Origin: Ruegeria_C sp040830705
Lineage (GTDB): Bacteria > Pseudomonadota > Alphaproteobacteria > Rhodobacterales > Rhodobacteraceae
NCBI GenBank assembly: GCA_040830705.1
Contig: JBFOME010000011.1
Span: forward strand, 62,001 to 126,000
Reading direction: 5' to 3'
Length of the DNA stretch: 64,000 bases
The notes under the pieces are model-generated. The model ran no database searches. It saw nothing but the letters and a program-made list of their open reading frames with translations, and was not told the DNA's origin. The position numbers were made by a program, and so were the translations under genes. Below are positions 8,540-16,947 of the stretch, piece by piece. Position 1 is the first letter of the stretch. Each line of letters starts with the position of its first letter.

Positions 8540-9076
8540 ATGACACATTCAGAAACACATGCAACCGAAAGAGGATTGCAGTCCGCGAAACACACCCCGT
8601 CGATTTTCGATCCTGCCGAGTTGCAATCCCCGCAGAAGTCCCTCTCGGACAGGTCCTGCGCCCCCGCGCAGCCTGTTTCAGCTCATCCCATCACCAAACC
8701 GGCAGAACAGGCGCTTGCCCAGATCGGACCCAATGCCCGCATTTACCGAGTTGTTCGCGAGATTCTGTCGATGGAGGCTCTGGCCCGAGAAGAACAGCTG
8801 ATCGTGCTGGACGAGTTGCTTCAGCATCGCTGTACCCCCGCTCTCGCCACCCTGCTGGATTTGCTTCGGGCGGATATTTCCAACAATTCCCGGGCCGAAC
8901 AATACCTGACCCCGCTGGAAATTGTCGCACGCCGCGAATGTTTGCACGATCTGGCCGCATGCCTGCGCGAGACGGGCCAGCCGCCGAGCGACGAGTTGTG
9001 TTACCGCGCGTTCGAGGTCGGCCTGACGTTGAACACCTACAAGGGCATTGTAGAAGCCGCAGAACTGGCCGCCTGA
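8540..9076 (+). CDS. Conserved-looking hypothetical protein
   Basis: About 178 residues from the Met of MTHSETHATERG; Met codons at 8510 and 8468 are alternative starts. The first 75 residues are low-complexity and Pro/Ser/Gln-rich, probably disordered. The C-terminal 100 residues look helical and folded (IYRVVREILSMEALAREEQL through LEIVARRECLHDLAACLRE). No signal peptide, membrane helix or catalytic motif is visible, and I do not recognise the family. It lies between a tRNA gene and a convergent histidine kinase gene. Confidence 0.6.
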   Translation: MTHSETHATERGLQSAKHTPSIFDPAELQSPQKSLSDRSCAPAQPVSAHPITKPAEQALAQIGPNARIYRVVREILSMEALAREEQLIVLDELLQHRCTPALATLLDLLRADISNNSRAEQYLTPLEIVARRECLHDLAACLRETGQPPSDELCYRAFEVGLTLNTYKGIVEAAELAA

Positions 9077-9103
9077 AACCTGAGCGCCGAACCTAAGCCA
9101 GTG

Positions 9104-10423
9104 CTAGCGCCCGACCACTATATCGGCGCAGAGCCCACCCAATGTCTCGCTTTCATCCAGCCTCAATGTGCCGCCATGCGCGCGAGCGATGTCGGCAACG
9201 ATGGCCAGCCCCAGGCCAACCCCCGTGCCTTTATTCTGATTGCGCGAGGGGTCAAGCCGCGAAAAGGGTTTCAAAGCCTCGCCCCGCAATTCGGGCGCGA
9301 TGCCCGGCCCGTCATCCTCGACCCGAATCCGCAGGGACTTGGGGGTTATCGCCACACTCACCTGGGCATGGGTTCCATAGCGGACAGCGTTGTCGATCAG
9401 GTTCTGCAGCGCACGCCTGATCGAGTCCGGACGCAATATGACATCCCCCTCACCCTCCTGGGGCAGAAGGGTGACGGGTTTGCCGGCCCGCTGCGCATCC
9501 TCGACGATGCGCGCCACCAGAGCTTGCGGGTCCACCTCCTCGGGCTCGCCCTCGACGGTTCCGCGCGAGAAATCCAGAAAAGAATCGACCAGCCGCTGCA
9601 TCTCATTGACATCTTCCAGCAAAGGCTCGGCTTCATCTTCGTCCAGCATGGAAAGACCCAGCTTCAGCCGGGTAAGCGGTGTGCGCAAATCGTGGCTGAC
9701 ACCGGACAACATCATGGTGCGCTGTTCGATCTGCCGCTCGATCCGAGCCCGCATGTCGATAAAGGCATTGCCTGCCTCGCGCACCTCAGTTGCCCCTCCG
9801 GGATGGTAGGCCACGTTGTGACCGCGGCCGAACGCCTTGGCAGCGCGGGCCAGACGGGTGATCGGGCGTAGCTGGTTACGCATGTAGAGCGACGCAATCG
9901 CGGTCATCAAAATGCCGCAGAAAACCATGGTGACGATCAACTGATGCGGCGCCGTGGGCGTCAGGCGGCGCCGGTTAATGGCCAGCTCAATCGGTCCAAG
10001 ATCGCTGTCGAAATAGATCAGTGCCGTCTTGTCCGGCAAAAGCTCAACTGCCTGAATTGTCGACAGCCCCTGCTTCAACGTGTCCCGTGCAACGCCGCCG
10101 GTGTAGTCAAATAGCCCAATGCCATCCGCTTGCGGGACATCCTCCGGCGACAGGAAGCGAACCGTCATGTTCAGTGAGGACAGAAACGGCCGGACCCGCG
10201 CGATGAGCTCCTGCTGGGTTTCGGCGCCCTGCACCTGATCGCGCACCATTCGAACCTCGCGCACGACAGTGCCGGTCATCTGCTGGGTCACATCTTCCAG
10301 ATGCCGTTTGATGAAGGTGAAGGACATGATCGCCAGCAGCGTTGCCACGGGCAGAACCAGAATCAGCGCCGCGCGCCCGTAAAGGCCGCGCGGCATATAG
10401 TGTTTGAGCCAACCGAAGGACAT
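9104..10423 (-). CDS. EnvZ-like sensor histidine kinase
   Basis: The 439-residue inner-membrane kinase has an N-terminal helix (about 17-37), a periplasmic domain of about 120 residues, a second helix (about 161-181) and a HAMP linker (NQLRPITRLARAAKAF). The HisKA phosphoacceptor site is SGVSHDLRTPLTR (His244). The HATPase_c boxes N (LQNLIDNAVRYG), G1 (VEDDGPGI) and G2 (GTGVGLGLAIV) follow. It should autophosphorylate and signal to an OmpR-type regulator. No response regulator gene is adjacent, so the partner is elsewhere. A divergent MBL-hydrolase gene begins 41 bp upstream. Confidence 0.9.
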   Translation of the reverse strand: MSFGWLKHYMPRGLYGRAALILVLPVATLLAIMSFTFIKRHLEDVTQQMTGTVVREVRMVRDQVQGAETQQELIARVRPFLSSLNMTVRFLSPEDVPQADGIGLFDYTGGVARDTLKQGLSTIQAVELLPDKTALIYFDSDLGPIELAINRRRLTPTAPHQLIVTMVFCGILMTAIASLYMRNQLRPITRLARAAKAFGRGHNVAYHPGGATEVREAGNAFIDMRARIERQIEQRTMMLSGVSHDLRTPLTRLKLGLSMLDEDEAEPLLEDVNEMQRLVDSFLDFSRGTVEGEPEEVDPQALVARIVEDAQRAGKPVTLLPQEGEGDVILRPDSIRRALQNLIDNAVRYGTHAQVSVAITPKSLRIRVEDDGPGIAPELRGEALKPFSRLDPSRNQNKGTGVGLGLAIVADIARAHGGTLRLDESETLGGLCADIVVGR

Positions 10424-10464
10424 GCGCTAAGGGTAACCGCGCAGAAATCCAAGAGAAAGAGCCG

Positions 10465-11379
10465 ATGCCCCCTCCGCCAGACGATTTCGACCCGCCCGCT
10501 GGCGCGGCGATGGACCTATCGCCCGGACTGAGGCGCGTGCTCGCCCCCAACCCCTCGCCGATGACCTATCGCGGCACCAACACCTATCTGATCGGGCAGA
10601 GCGATCTTGCGGTGATTGATCCCGGCCCGCTGAGCGACGTGCATCTTGACGCAATCCTCGCTGCGGTACAGCCCGAACAGCGCATCTCGCATATCATCGT
10701 TACCCATAGCCATCTTGATCACTCCCCGCTGGCCCGCCCCTTGTCAGAGCGGACCGGCGCGCCGGTGTATGGATTCGGTGGGCCCGAGGCCGGGCGCAGC
10801 CCGGTCATGACCGAACTGGCCAAGGCAGGGCTGGCCGGCGGCGGCGAAGGGATCGATCATGGCTTTCGGCCCGATATCGAGGTTGCCGATGGAGAGGTTC
10901 TGTCAGGCCCCGACTGGGCGCTGGAGGTGATCCACACACCGGGCCATCTGGGCAATCACATCGCACTGGGCTGGGGTGACATCTGTTTCACCGCCGATCA
11001 CGTAATGGGATGGGCCAGTTCGCTGGTTTCGCCGCCAGATGGCGACCTGACAGATTTCATGGCCTCCTGTGCCCGCCTGCGCGCCCGGGACTGGTCGGTC
11101 TTTCATCCGGGCCATGGCGCGCCGGTGACGGACCCAGCCGGGCGACTAGACTGGCTGATCACACATCGCGAGGGCCGCGAGGCGGCGATTCTGGATACCC
11201 TCGCGAAGGCTCCCGCCACGGCTCGCCGGATCGCCGAGCAAGTCTATACCGACACGCCCCCGGCCCTGTTGCCCGCAGCCGAGCGGAACGTCTTTGCGCA
11301 TCTTGTCGATCTTATGGGCAAAGAGCAGGTCGACCCCATTGGTACCCTCGCCGCAGAGGCCCTATTCAAACGGCGATAG
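10465..11379 (+). CDS. MBL-fold metallo-hydrolase (LACTB2/glyoxalase II-like)
   Basis: The 304-residue protein has the metal site THSHLDHS (His81, His83, Asp85, His86), a later HTPGHLGNH and FHPGHG, all typical of a binuclear zinc MBL domain. The C-terminal 80 residues (EGREAAILDTLAKAPATARRI onward) look like the winged-helix extension found in LACTB2-like hydrolases. Substrates of this subfamily vary (RNA, thioesters, lactones), so none is assigned. Its promoter must lie in the 41 bp shared with the divergent kinase gene. Confidence 0.85.
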   Translation: MPPPPDDFDPPAGAAMDLSPGLRRVLAPNPSPMTYRGTNTYLIGQSDLAVIDPGPLSDVHLDAILAAVQPEQRISHIIVTHSHLDHSPLARPLSERTGAPVYGFGGPEAGRSPVMTELAKAGLAGGGEGIDHGFRPDIEVADGEVLSGPDWALEVIHTPGHLGNHIALGWGDICFTADHVMGWASSLVSPPDGDLTDFMASCARLRARDWSVFHPGHGAPVTDPAGRLDWLITHREGREAAILDTLAKAPATARRIAEQVYTDTPPALLPAAERNVFAHLVDLMGKEQVDPIGTLAAEALFKRR

Positions 11380-11407
11380 CCGCCGGTGCAATAGCAAAAA
11401 ATCCCGC

Positions 11408-11435
11408 TGGACGCCGGAAATCGGGATTGCTATAT
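11408..11435 (+). promoter_or_regulatory. Promoter of tRNA-Asn copy 1
   Basis: TGGACG (11408-11413) and CTATAT (11430-11435) are separated by 16 bases and lie 13 bp before the tRNA. The same arrangement, with the shared core ATCGGGATTG between the boxes, precedes the second tRNA-Asn gene at 12278. This conservation supports function. Confidence 0.65.
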
Positions 11436-11447
11436 GGCCCTCACCGT

Positions 11448-11522
11448 TCCGGCGTAGCTCAGCGGTAGAGCAGTTGACTGTTAATCAATTGGTCGTAGGT
11501 TCGATCCCTACCGCCGGAGCCA
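11448..11522 (+). tRNA. tRNA-Asn (GTT), copy 1
   Basis: The 75-nt cloverleaf has an encoded CCA. Acceptor TCCGGCG pairs with CGCCGGA. The anticodon loop CTGTTAA gives anticodon GTT. The T loop is GGTTCGATCCC. The gene is identical in sequence to the copy at 12278. No clear terminator follows this copy. Confidence 0.97.
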
Positions 11523-11620
11523 ATCCTTCCTACCAGAACACGCAGTTGCCCTGACCCTCGCGCCATGACGTCGGTGCGATGTTTGCGGGCGAACGATCGC
11601 GCCCGTGTTAGGTTGTTGGT

Positions 11621-12133
11621 ATGAAAGCGATCAATCTCTACCAATTTCGAAAGGTGACCAAGGCGGACCTCGGCTTGCTGGCGACCTGGCAATCGCAGCC
11701 GCATGTTCGTGAATGGTGGGATTCCGACGAACCCCGTACCGAGAAAGAACTCGCAGACCCCCGAGTGGCGCGATGGATCGTATCCACGACAGGACGCCCT
11801 TTTGCATATATGCAGGACTACACAGTTCATGGCTGGGACGATCATCACTTTTTCCAGCTTCCGAAAGGATCCAGGGGCATCGATCAGTTCATCGGAGAGC
11901 CCGACATGATGGGACAAGGGCACGGTTCCGCCTTCATCTCTGAAAGGTTGAAGACCCTGTTTGCAGAGGGAGCCCCGGTTATCGCTACCGATCCGGACCC
12001 AACGAACGCCCGTGCCATTGCCGCCTACAAGAAGGCGGGGTTCAGCGAATTTGGCCCGGCGCGGAACACACCCTACGGATTGATACTTCCGATGAAGGTC
12101 ACTCCTGAAAGGACCGTGCCCAAGCGAAACTAA
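11621..12133 (+). CDS. GNAT acetyltransferase, AAC(6')-like
   Basis: This 170-residue protein has the GNAT acetyl-CoA site (MMGQGHGSAFISERL) and the C-terminal DPDPTNARAIAAYKKAGF. It also has an N-terminal HVREWWDSDEP and the phrase GIDQFIGEPDMMG. This combination is characteristic of the aminoglycoside 6'-N-acetyltransferase AAC(6') branch. Similarity does not prove antibiotic resistance, since many chromosomal relatives act on other amines. It lies between two identical tRNA-Asn genes with duplicated promoters, which suggests arrival by insertion or duplication. Confidence 0.8.
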   Translation: MKAINLYQFRKVTKADLGLLATWQSQPHVREWWDSDEPRTEKELADPRVARWIVSTTGRPFAYMQDYTVHGWDDHHFFQLPKGSRGIDQFIGEPDMMGQGHGSAFISERLKTLFAEGAPVIATDPDPTNARAIAAYKKAGFSEFGPARNTPYGLILPMKVTPERTVPKRN

Positions 12134-12237
12134 GCTCACAGAACACGCAAACCCTTATCGAAGCGCAGAGTCGCTGATGGTTTTGAACCTTGATGCTACG
12201 GCAACCAAACGCGGCGCATTTTTTTGATTTTCCCCTC

Positions 12238-12265
12238 TGGACGCCCTGAATCGGGATTGCTATAC
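12238..12265 (+). promoter_or_regulatory. Promoter of tRNA-Asn copy 2
   Basis: TGGACG (12238-12243) and CTATAC (12260-12265) are 16 bases apart and 12 bp before the tRNA. The block from CTGGACGCC to the tRNA closely matches that of copy 1, while sequence further upstream does not. Confidence 0.65.
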
Positions 12266-12277
12266 GGCGCGAACCGT

Positions 12278-12352
12278 TCCGGCGTAGCTCAGCGGTAGAG
12301 CAGTTGACTGTTAATCAATTGGTCGTAGGTTCGATCCCTACCGCCGGAGCCA
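12278..12352 (+). tRNA. tRNA-Asn (GTT), copy 2
   Basis: By eye all 75 bases, including the CCA, are the same as in the copy at 11448. Anticodon GTT lies in loop CTGTTAA. A rho-independent terminator follows directly. Confidence 0.97.
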
Positions 12353-12364
12353 AAAAGTTTCCCG

Positions 12365-12399
12365 AAAAGACCTCGTGCGGTTGCATGAGGTCTTTTTTT
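12365..12399 (+). terminator. Rho-independent terminator of tRNA-Asn copy 2
   Basis: AAGACCTC and GAGGTCTT form the stem around a GTGCGGTTGCAT loop, followed by a run of T residues. It lies about 13 bp after the tRNA. Confidence 0.85.
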
Positions 12400-12552
12400 G
12401 TTGTTCTGACCGGCATGTCCTTGCTGACCTCACCCAGCTTGTTTCGCAAAAACTGGCCATCCCCGCAACATATTGAAAACTCTGTCGTCAATCGGACATC
12501 CAACGCTGATACTCGACTGTAGAAACCACTCGATTTTCGAAAGGTGACCCAC

Positions 12553-13005
12553 ATGTCTAGATTGATTGGCGCTGCCGTCGCCCTCATCGCGCTTGCGGCA
12601 GTATATTACTTTGCATTCTATCAGGAGCCGACCCCCACCGAACAATTGGACACCGCTGCGCAAGACGCGGGCGATGCTGTTCAAGACGCCGCCTCGGGCC
12701 TTGGTGAGGCGGTCTCTGACGCGGCTCAGTCAGTTACAGAGACGATCAACGACTCTGCTGCGGCGCTCGCAGATGGCGCTGGGAGCCTTCAGGAACAGGG
12801 CCAGGCGTTGATCCAGCAATTGCAGGATGAGGGCCTGCTGACCCAGGCCGAGTTCGACTATGACGCTATTGTCACCAAGGTCGAAGCCAGCCCTCTTGTT
12901 CAAGTGGTCAAGGATCAGGTTATCGCCATTCTCGGTGAAATCCGCGAAGCGCCCGAACAGTTCGATGCAGGGATGGACAAGCTCAAGGCCCTGTTCCAGG
13001 GGTGA
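12553..13005 (+). CDS. Membrane-anchored Ala/Gln-rich helical protein, unknown function
   Basis: About 150 residues starting at MSRLIGAAVALIALAAV; AAAGGTG upstream of 12553 is a usable ribosome site. One N-terminal membrane helix is followed by acidic, Ala-rich repeats in register (AAQDAGDAVQDAASGLGEAV, SDAAQSVTETINDSAAAL). These look like 11-residue amphipathic helices as in apolipoprotein- or LEA-like proteins. A small globular C-terminus follows (FDYDAIVTKVEASPLVQVVK). It is probably anchored in the inner membrane facing the periplasm. I recognise no specific function. The MDR dehydrogenase gene begins 128 bp downstream. Confidence 0.7.
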   Translation: MSRLIGAAVALIALAAVYYFAFYQEPTPTEQLDTAAQDAGDAVQDAASGLGEAVSDAAQSVTETINDSAAALADGAGSLQEQGQALIQQLQDEGLLTQAEFDYDAIVTKVEASPLVQVVKDQVIAILGEIREAPEQFDAGMDKLKALFQG

Positions 13006-13133
13006 GACGCCACGCTGATTGACAGCCAGAACAACGCATGTTGTCCTGACCTCCAGCCAAAAAGCTACCGTAGACATGCCGCCGCATGGATGCGGAGGTC
13101 CACCCTGCGCGGGCGACCAGACAGGAGGACAGG

Positions 13134-14165
13134 ATGAGTGAACTTCCCGACACCATGCAAGCCGTTGTTCTGAAACATGATGGTTATGCCAAGACAGCCT
13201 CCGGCCCGCATATCGAAGACGCGGCGGAGTGGTTGCGGGCCGCCGAGATTGCCATGCCGCAGCCCGGACCGGGCCAGGTTCTGATCAAGATGCGCGCGGC
13301 TTCGGTCAACCCCTCGGATCTGCATTTCATCAAGGGCGAATATGGCCAGCCCCGGGTCCAGGGCAGCCCGGCAGGGTTCGAGGGCTGCGGGGACGTGGTC
13401 GCCGCTGGCGATGGGGCCGAGCATCTGGCGGGCCAACGGGTGTCCTTCGTGGCCGCCGGTTCGGGCGCTTGGGCGGAATATGCGCTGACCCAGGCGATGA
13501 TGTGCATCCCGCTGCGACCCGAAATCTCGGATTTCGACGGGGCCGCGCAGATCGTGAACCCACTGACGGCAATGGCGATGGTGGATATCGCCAAGCAGGC
13601 AGGCGATGCGTTCATTGTTTCTGCCGCCACCAGCCAGTTGGGCAAGCTGATGTGCTCATTGGGCCGTGATCTGGGCCTTTCACCCGTCGCACTTGTGCGC
13701 CGTGCAGATGCGGTGGACCAGTTGAAAGAACTGGGCGCGGCAGAGGTTTTGGTGACCGGCGATGCCGACTTCCAGCCCGGACTGGCTGAGGTCATGAAAA
13801 CACTGAAACCCCGTATCTTCCTTGACGCGGTGGCCGACCAGCAATGCGAGAGCGTCTTCACTGCCATGCCCAAGGGCGCGCGCTGGATCATCTATGGCAA
13901 GCTCAGCACCGATTTGCCCAGTCTGACGCAAACCGGGCAATTGATCTTCATGGGCAAGCGGATCGAAGGGTTTTGGCTTACCCAGTGGATGACAAGCACG
14001 CCGCCCGCAGACCAGATGCGCGTTGTGGGCGAGGTGCAGGCCCGCTTCGCCGATGGCCGCTGGAGCACGGATGTGGCAGCAACGGTGCCTTTGCGCGATC
14101 TGGTTGATACGCTTGCGGACAGGCTGAAAAGAGTAAAGGGCAAGATCATGATCGTCCCTGAGTGA
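13134..14165 (+). CDS. MDR-family (quinone oxidoreductase-like) dehydrogenase
   Basis: The protein is about 343 residues, starting at MSELPDTMQAVVLKH behind an AGGAGG site. It has the GroES-like domain (GQVLIKMRAASVNPSDLHF, FEGCGDVVAAG) and a Rossmann domain of the medium-chain dehydrogenase/reductase superfamily. The zinc-binding Cys/His set of classical alcohol dehydrogenases is not evident, so a zinc-independent enoyl- or quinone-reductase type is likely. It sits 43 bp upstream of the Liv-type permease gene on the same strand and may belong to that operon. Confidence 0.8.
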   Translation: MSELPDTMQAVVLKHDGYAKTASGPHIEDAAEWLRAAEIAMPQPGPGQVLIKMRAASVNPSDLHFIKGEYGQPRVQGSPAGFEGCGDVVAAGDGAEHLAGQRVSFVAAGSGAWAEYALTQAMMCIPLRPEISDFDGAAQIVNPLTAMAMVDIAKQAGDAFIVSAATSQLGKLMCSLGRDLGLSPVALVRRADAVDQLKELGAAEVLVTGDADFQPGLAEVMKTLKPRIFLDAVADQQCESVFTAMPKGARWIIYGKLSTDLPSLTQTGQLIFMGKRIEGFWLTQWMTSTPPADQMRVVGEVQARFADGRWSTDVAATVPLRDLVDTLADRLKRVKGKIMIVPE

Positions 14166-14208
14166 TTGCCCACCCATTGAGACGTTTCAACGGCACGGGG
14201 AGGCGCCA

Positions 14209-15084
14209 TTGGACAATCTGCAACTGGTGATCAGCGGTCTTGCGAATGGCTGCGTCTATGGCCTGATCGCGCTTGGGTTCGTGCTGATCTACAAGGCGAC
14301 AGAGGCGGTCAATTTCGCCCAGGGCGACATGATGATGCTGGGTGCCTTCGTGACCATCGGATTGACCAATGCAGAGCATATGGGGTTGCCGTTTTGGGTT
14401 GCTGTGCCGATCTCGCTTGGCCTGATGGCGGGGTTTGGCGTGCTGCTCGACCGGTTGCTGATCCGGCGAATGTTCGGAGAAAGCCAGACCGCTGTGGTGA
14501 TCCTGACCATCGCTCTGGGCTTCGTGATCCGCTTTGTGGCCGGGCTGATCTGGGGACATGAGCCGCAGACGCTGCAGAACCCGCTGGCAGGCAAGGATAT
14601 CCGGCTGGGTGGCCTTGTGCTGGGGCTGGAGGATGTGGCGGTGATAGTCGTCACCGTTTTGCTGACGCTTTCGCTTTACTTGTTCTTCGCGCGCACCAAG
14701 CTGGGCCTTGCGATGCAGGCCGCATCGCAGAACCAGTTGGCGGCCTACTACATGGGCATCCCAGTCAAGCGGGTGCAGGGACTGATCTGGGGCCTGTCGG
14801 GCGTTGTCGCTTGCGTGGCGGGTATTCTCTTTGCGGCCAAGGGCGCGGTCGATCCAAATTCTGGTCTTTTGGGCATCAAGGCCTTTGCCGCAGCAGTCAT
14901 CGGCGGCTTCGGCAGCCTTCCCGGTGCGCTGGCTGGCGGGCTGATCGTGGGGCTGATCGAACCCTTTGCCAGCCGCTATATCGCCGCGGGCTACAGCCAG
15001 ATCGCGCCTTATGCGCTGGTGTTGCTGGTGCTGATCCTGCGCCCGCATGGTTTGTTCTCGCAAATCCGCCTCAAGAAGGTCTGA
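14209..15084 (+). CDS. LivH-type ABC transporter permease
   Basis: The 291-residue inner-membrane protein appears to start at a TTG (14209) preceded by GGGGAGGCG. About eight hydrophobic helices and motifs such as GLANGCVYGLIALGFVLIYK and VNFAQGDMMMLGAF mark the LivH branch of hydrophobic amino acid/carboxylate uptake (HAAT) permeases. It pairs with the LivM-type permease five bases downstream. The operon also encodes two ATPases, an acyl-CoA ligase and a binding protein. Confidence 0.9.
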   Translation: MDNLQLVISGLANGCVYGLIALGFVLIYKATEAVNFAQGDMMMLGAFVTIGLTNAEHMGLPFWVAVPISLGLMAGFGVLLDRLLIRRMFGESQTAVVILTIALGFVIRFVAGLIWGHEPQTLQNPLAGKDIRLGGLVLGLEDVAVIVVTVLLTLSLYLFFARTKLGLAMQAASQNQLAAYYMGIPVKRVQGLIWGLSGVVACVAGILFAAKGAVDPNSGLLGIKAFAAAVIGGFGSLPGALAGGLIVGLIEPFASRYIAAGYSQIAPYALVLLVLILRPHGLFSQIRLKKV

Positions 15085-15088
15085 CCTG

Positions 15089-16186
15089 ATGCGGATCGTG
15101 TTCAAAACCAGCTACTTGCAGGATATCCGGCCCTGGAGGCACGGCTATCAGCTGTCGCTCTACCTGATCCTGCTGGCTTTCGCGCTTGCCGCGCCCCTGC
15201 TGCTGGATGATTTCTATCTGGGCGAATTGACCAACGTTCTGATCTGGGCAATCGCAGGCATGGGGCTGATGATACTGACGGGCCATACCGGTCAGGCAAG
15301 CCTGGGCCATGCCGCCTTTCTGGCCATCGGTTGTTATGCCAATATCATCCTGCTTGAACAGGGCCTGCCCTTTCTGGTGGCCTTTCCGCTGGCCGGGCTG
15401 ATCACTGGTGTGTTGGGTGTCATCATCGCCATCCCGGCCCTGCGGATGCACGGCATCTACCTGGCAATCGCCACGTTGGCTCTCTCGGTGTTGATGGATG
15501 ACATCATCGTCTTGAGCGAGCCGCTGACCGGCGGTGTCGCTGGCAAATTCGCCCCGCCAGTGACTGTCTTCGGCATTGAGATCGATCGCTGGGGCACCCC
15601 GCGCGCCTTCTACTGGCTGGTTTTCGCGGTCGCCCTGATCGTGACGCTGGGCTATATCAACCTGCTGCGCGCACCGCTGGGCCGTAGTTTCATCGCCGTG
15701 CGCGACAGCGAGGTTTCGGCCCAAGCAATGGGCGTGCATATCGCGCGCACCAAGGCGATGTCGTTTTTCCTGTCCTGCGCGGTGACGGGGCTTGCCGGGG
15801 CGCTGATGGGCCTGTTTGCAGGCGCGTTCAATAATGAAACCTTCAGCGTGGTAATCTCGATCCTGCTTCTGATGATGATCGTGATCGGCGGGCTCGGCTC
15901 GATCCACGGGGCGTTTTTCGGCGCCATCGTCATCGGCTTCCTGCCGCAGTTCCTGTCGATCAGCAAGGAGTGGGTCGGCGCGTTGTTCGGCGGCAACACC
16001 GTGGCGATTCCTGGTTTGGAAACAGGGGTTTTTGGGATGATCCTGATCTTCTTTGTGCTGTTCGAGCCAATGGGCATCTACGGCCGCTGGCTGAAAATCC
16101 GCACTTGGTTCGAGCTGTTCCCCTTCTATCGCCGCGACATGTTCCGGCGGCAGAAATCCTACCTCAAGACGGAGCGTCTGAGATGA
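15089..16186 (+). CDS. LivM-type ABC transporter permease
   Basis: The 365-residue membrane protein starts at MRIVFKTSYLQD, just after the livH-like stop. It has about ten hydrophobic helices and the LivM motifs GLMILTGHTGQASLGHAAF and GRSFIAVRDSEVSAQAMG. It forms the second half of the permease. Its stop overlaps the start of the next gene (ATGA), showing coupling to the ATPase. Confidence 0.9.
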   Translation: MRIVFKTSYLQDIRPWRHGYQLSLYLILLAFALAAPLLLDDFYLGELTNVLIWAIAGMGLMILTGHTGQASLGHAAFLAIGCYANIILLEQGLPFLVAFPLAGLITGVLGVIIAIPALRMHGIYLAIATLALSVLMDDIIVLSEPLTGGVAGKFAPPVTVFGIEIDRWGTPRAFYWLVFAVALIVTLGYINLLRAPLGRSFIAVRDSEVSAQAMGVHIARTKAMSFFLSCAVTGLAGALMGLFAGAFNNETFSVVISILLLMMIVIGGLGSIHGAFFGAIVIGFLPQFLSISKEWVGALFGGNTVAIPGLETGVFGMILIFFVLFEPMGIYGRWLKIRTWFELFPFYRRDMFRRQKSYLKTERLR

Positions 16187-16947
16187 GCCTGTTGACGCTG
16201 GAAAATGTCACGCTGCGCTTTGGCGGACTGACCGCAGTCGACAATCTCACTTTTACCGTCGAACCGGGCGAAGTTTTTGCCATCGTCGGCCCCAATGGCG
16301 CCGGAAAGTCCACGGTTTTCAACCTGATATCGAGGTTTTATGATCCAGTTTCCGGCTCGATCTACCTCGAAGACGAGAACCTTCTTGACCACAAACCCAG
16401 CGACATCGCCGATCTTGGCATCGCGCGCACGTTCCAGAATATCGAGCTGTTTGAACATGCCACGGTCTTGCAGAACCTGCTGGTGGGGCGGCACCGCCAC
16501 CGGCGCAGCAACATGGTGTCGGAACTGCTGTTCCTTCCCTCGGTGCGGCGGGCCGAGGTCGAGAATCGCGAGAAGGTCGAAGAGATCATAGATTTCCTCG
16601 ATCTGCAGCATTATCGCGACAAGATGATCGCCGGGCTGCCTTATGGTGTCCGCAAGGTGGTCGAAATGGCGCGCGCGTTGGCCACTGATCCATGTCTGCT
16701 ACTACTCGACGAACCAGCCTCGGGCCTATCTGTCGAGGAAACCAGCGATATGCGCTGGTGGATCGAGGATATCCGCCGCCAGATGGGGATCACCGTGTTG
16801 ATGGTCGAACATGACATGGGGCTGGTCGCGGGCGTGTCCGACCGGGTGCTGGCCATGGCCGATGGCGCGAGGCTGGCGCTTGGCACCCCCGAAGAGGTGC
16901 AAGCACACCCGGCGGTGATCGAGGCCTATCTGGGCCGCGCCTCATGA
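16183..16947 (+). CDS. LivG-type ABC transporter ATPase
   Basis: The 254-residue ATPase starts at MSLLTLENVTLRFGGLTAV. Walker A is GPNGAGKST. The LivG-specific GIARTFQNIELF follows. Walker B is LLLLDEPASGL and the switch His lies in MVEHDMGLV. The signature region reads LPYGVRKVVEMARAL, with PYG in place of the usual LSGG; this type of deviation occurs in LivG proteins. It overlaps both neighbours by four bases. Confidence 0.92.
   Translation: MSLLTLENVTLRFGGLTAVDNLTFTVEPGEVFAIVGPNGAGKSTVFNLISRFYDPVSGSIYLEDENLLDHKPSDIADLGIARTFQNIELFEHATVLQNLLVGRHRHRRSNMVSELLFLPSVRRAEVENREKVEEIIDFLDLQHYRDKMIAGLPYGVRKVVEMARALATDPCLLLLDEPASGLSVEETSDMRWWIEDIRRQMGITVLMVEHDMGLVAGVSDRVLAMADGARLALGTPEEVQAHPAVIEAYLGRAS

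Noticed and set aside
15071..15907. Minus-strand frame of 278 codons rich in His, Gln and Asp
   Set aside because: It is the antisense of the LivM-type permease; hydrophobic codons read in reverse give this composition.
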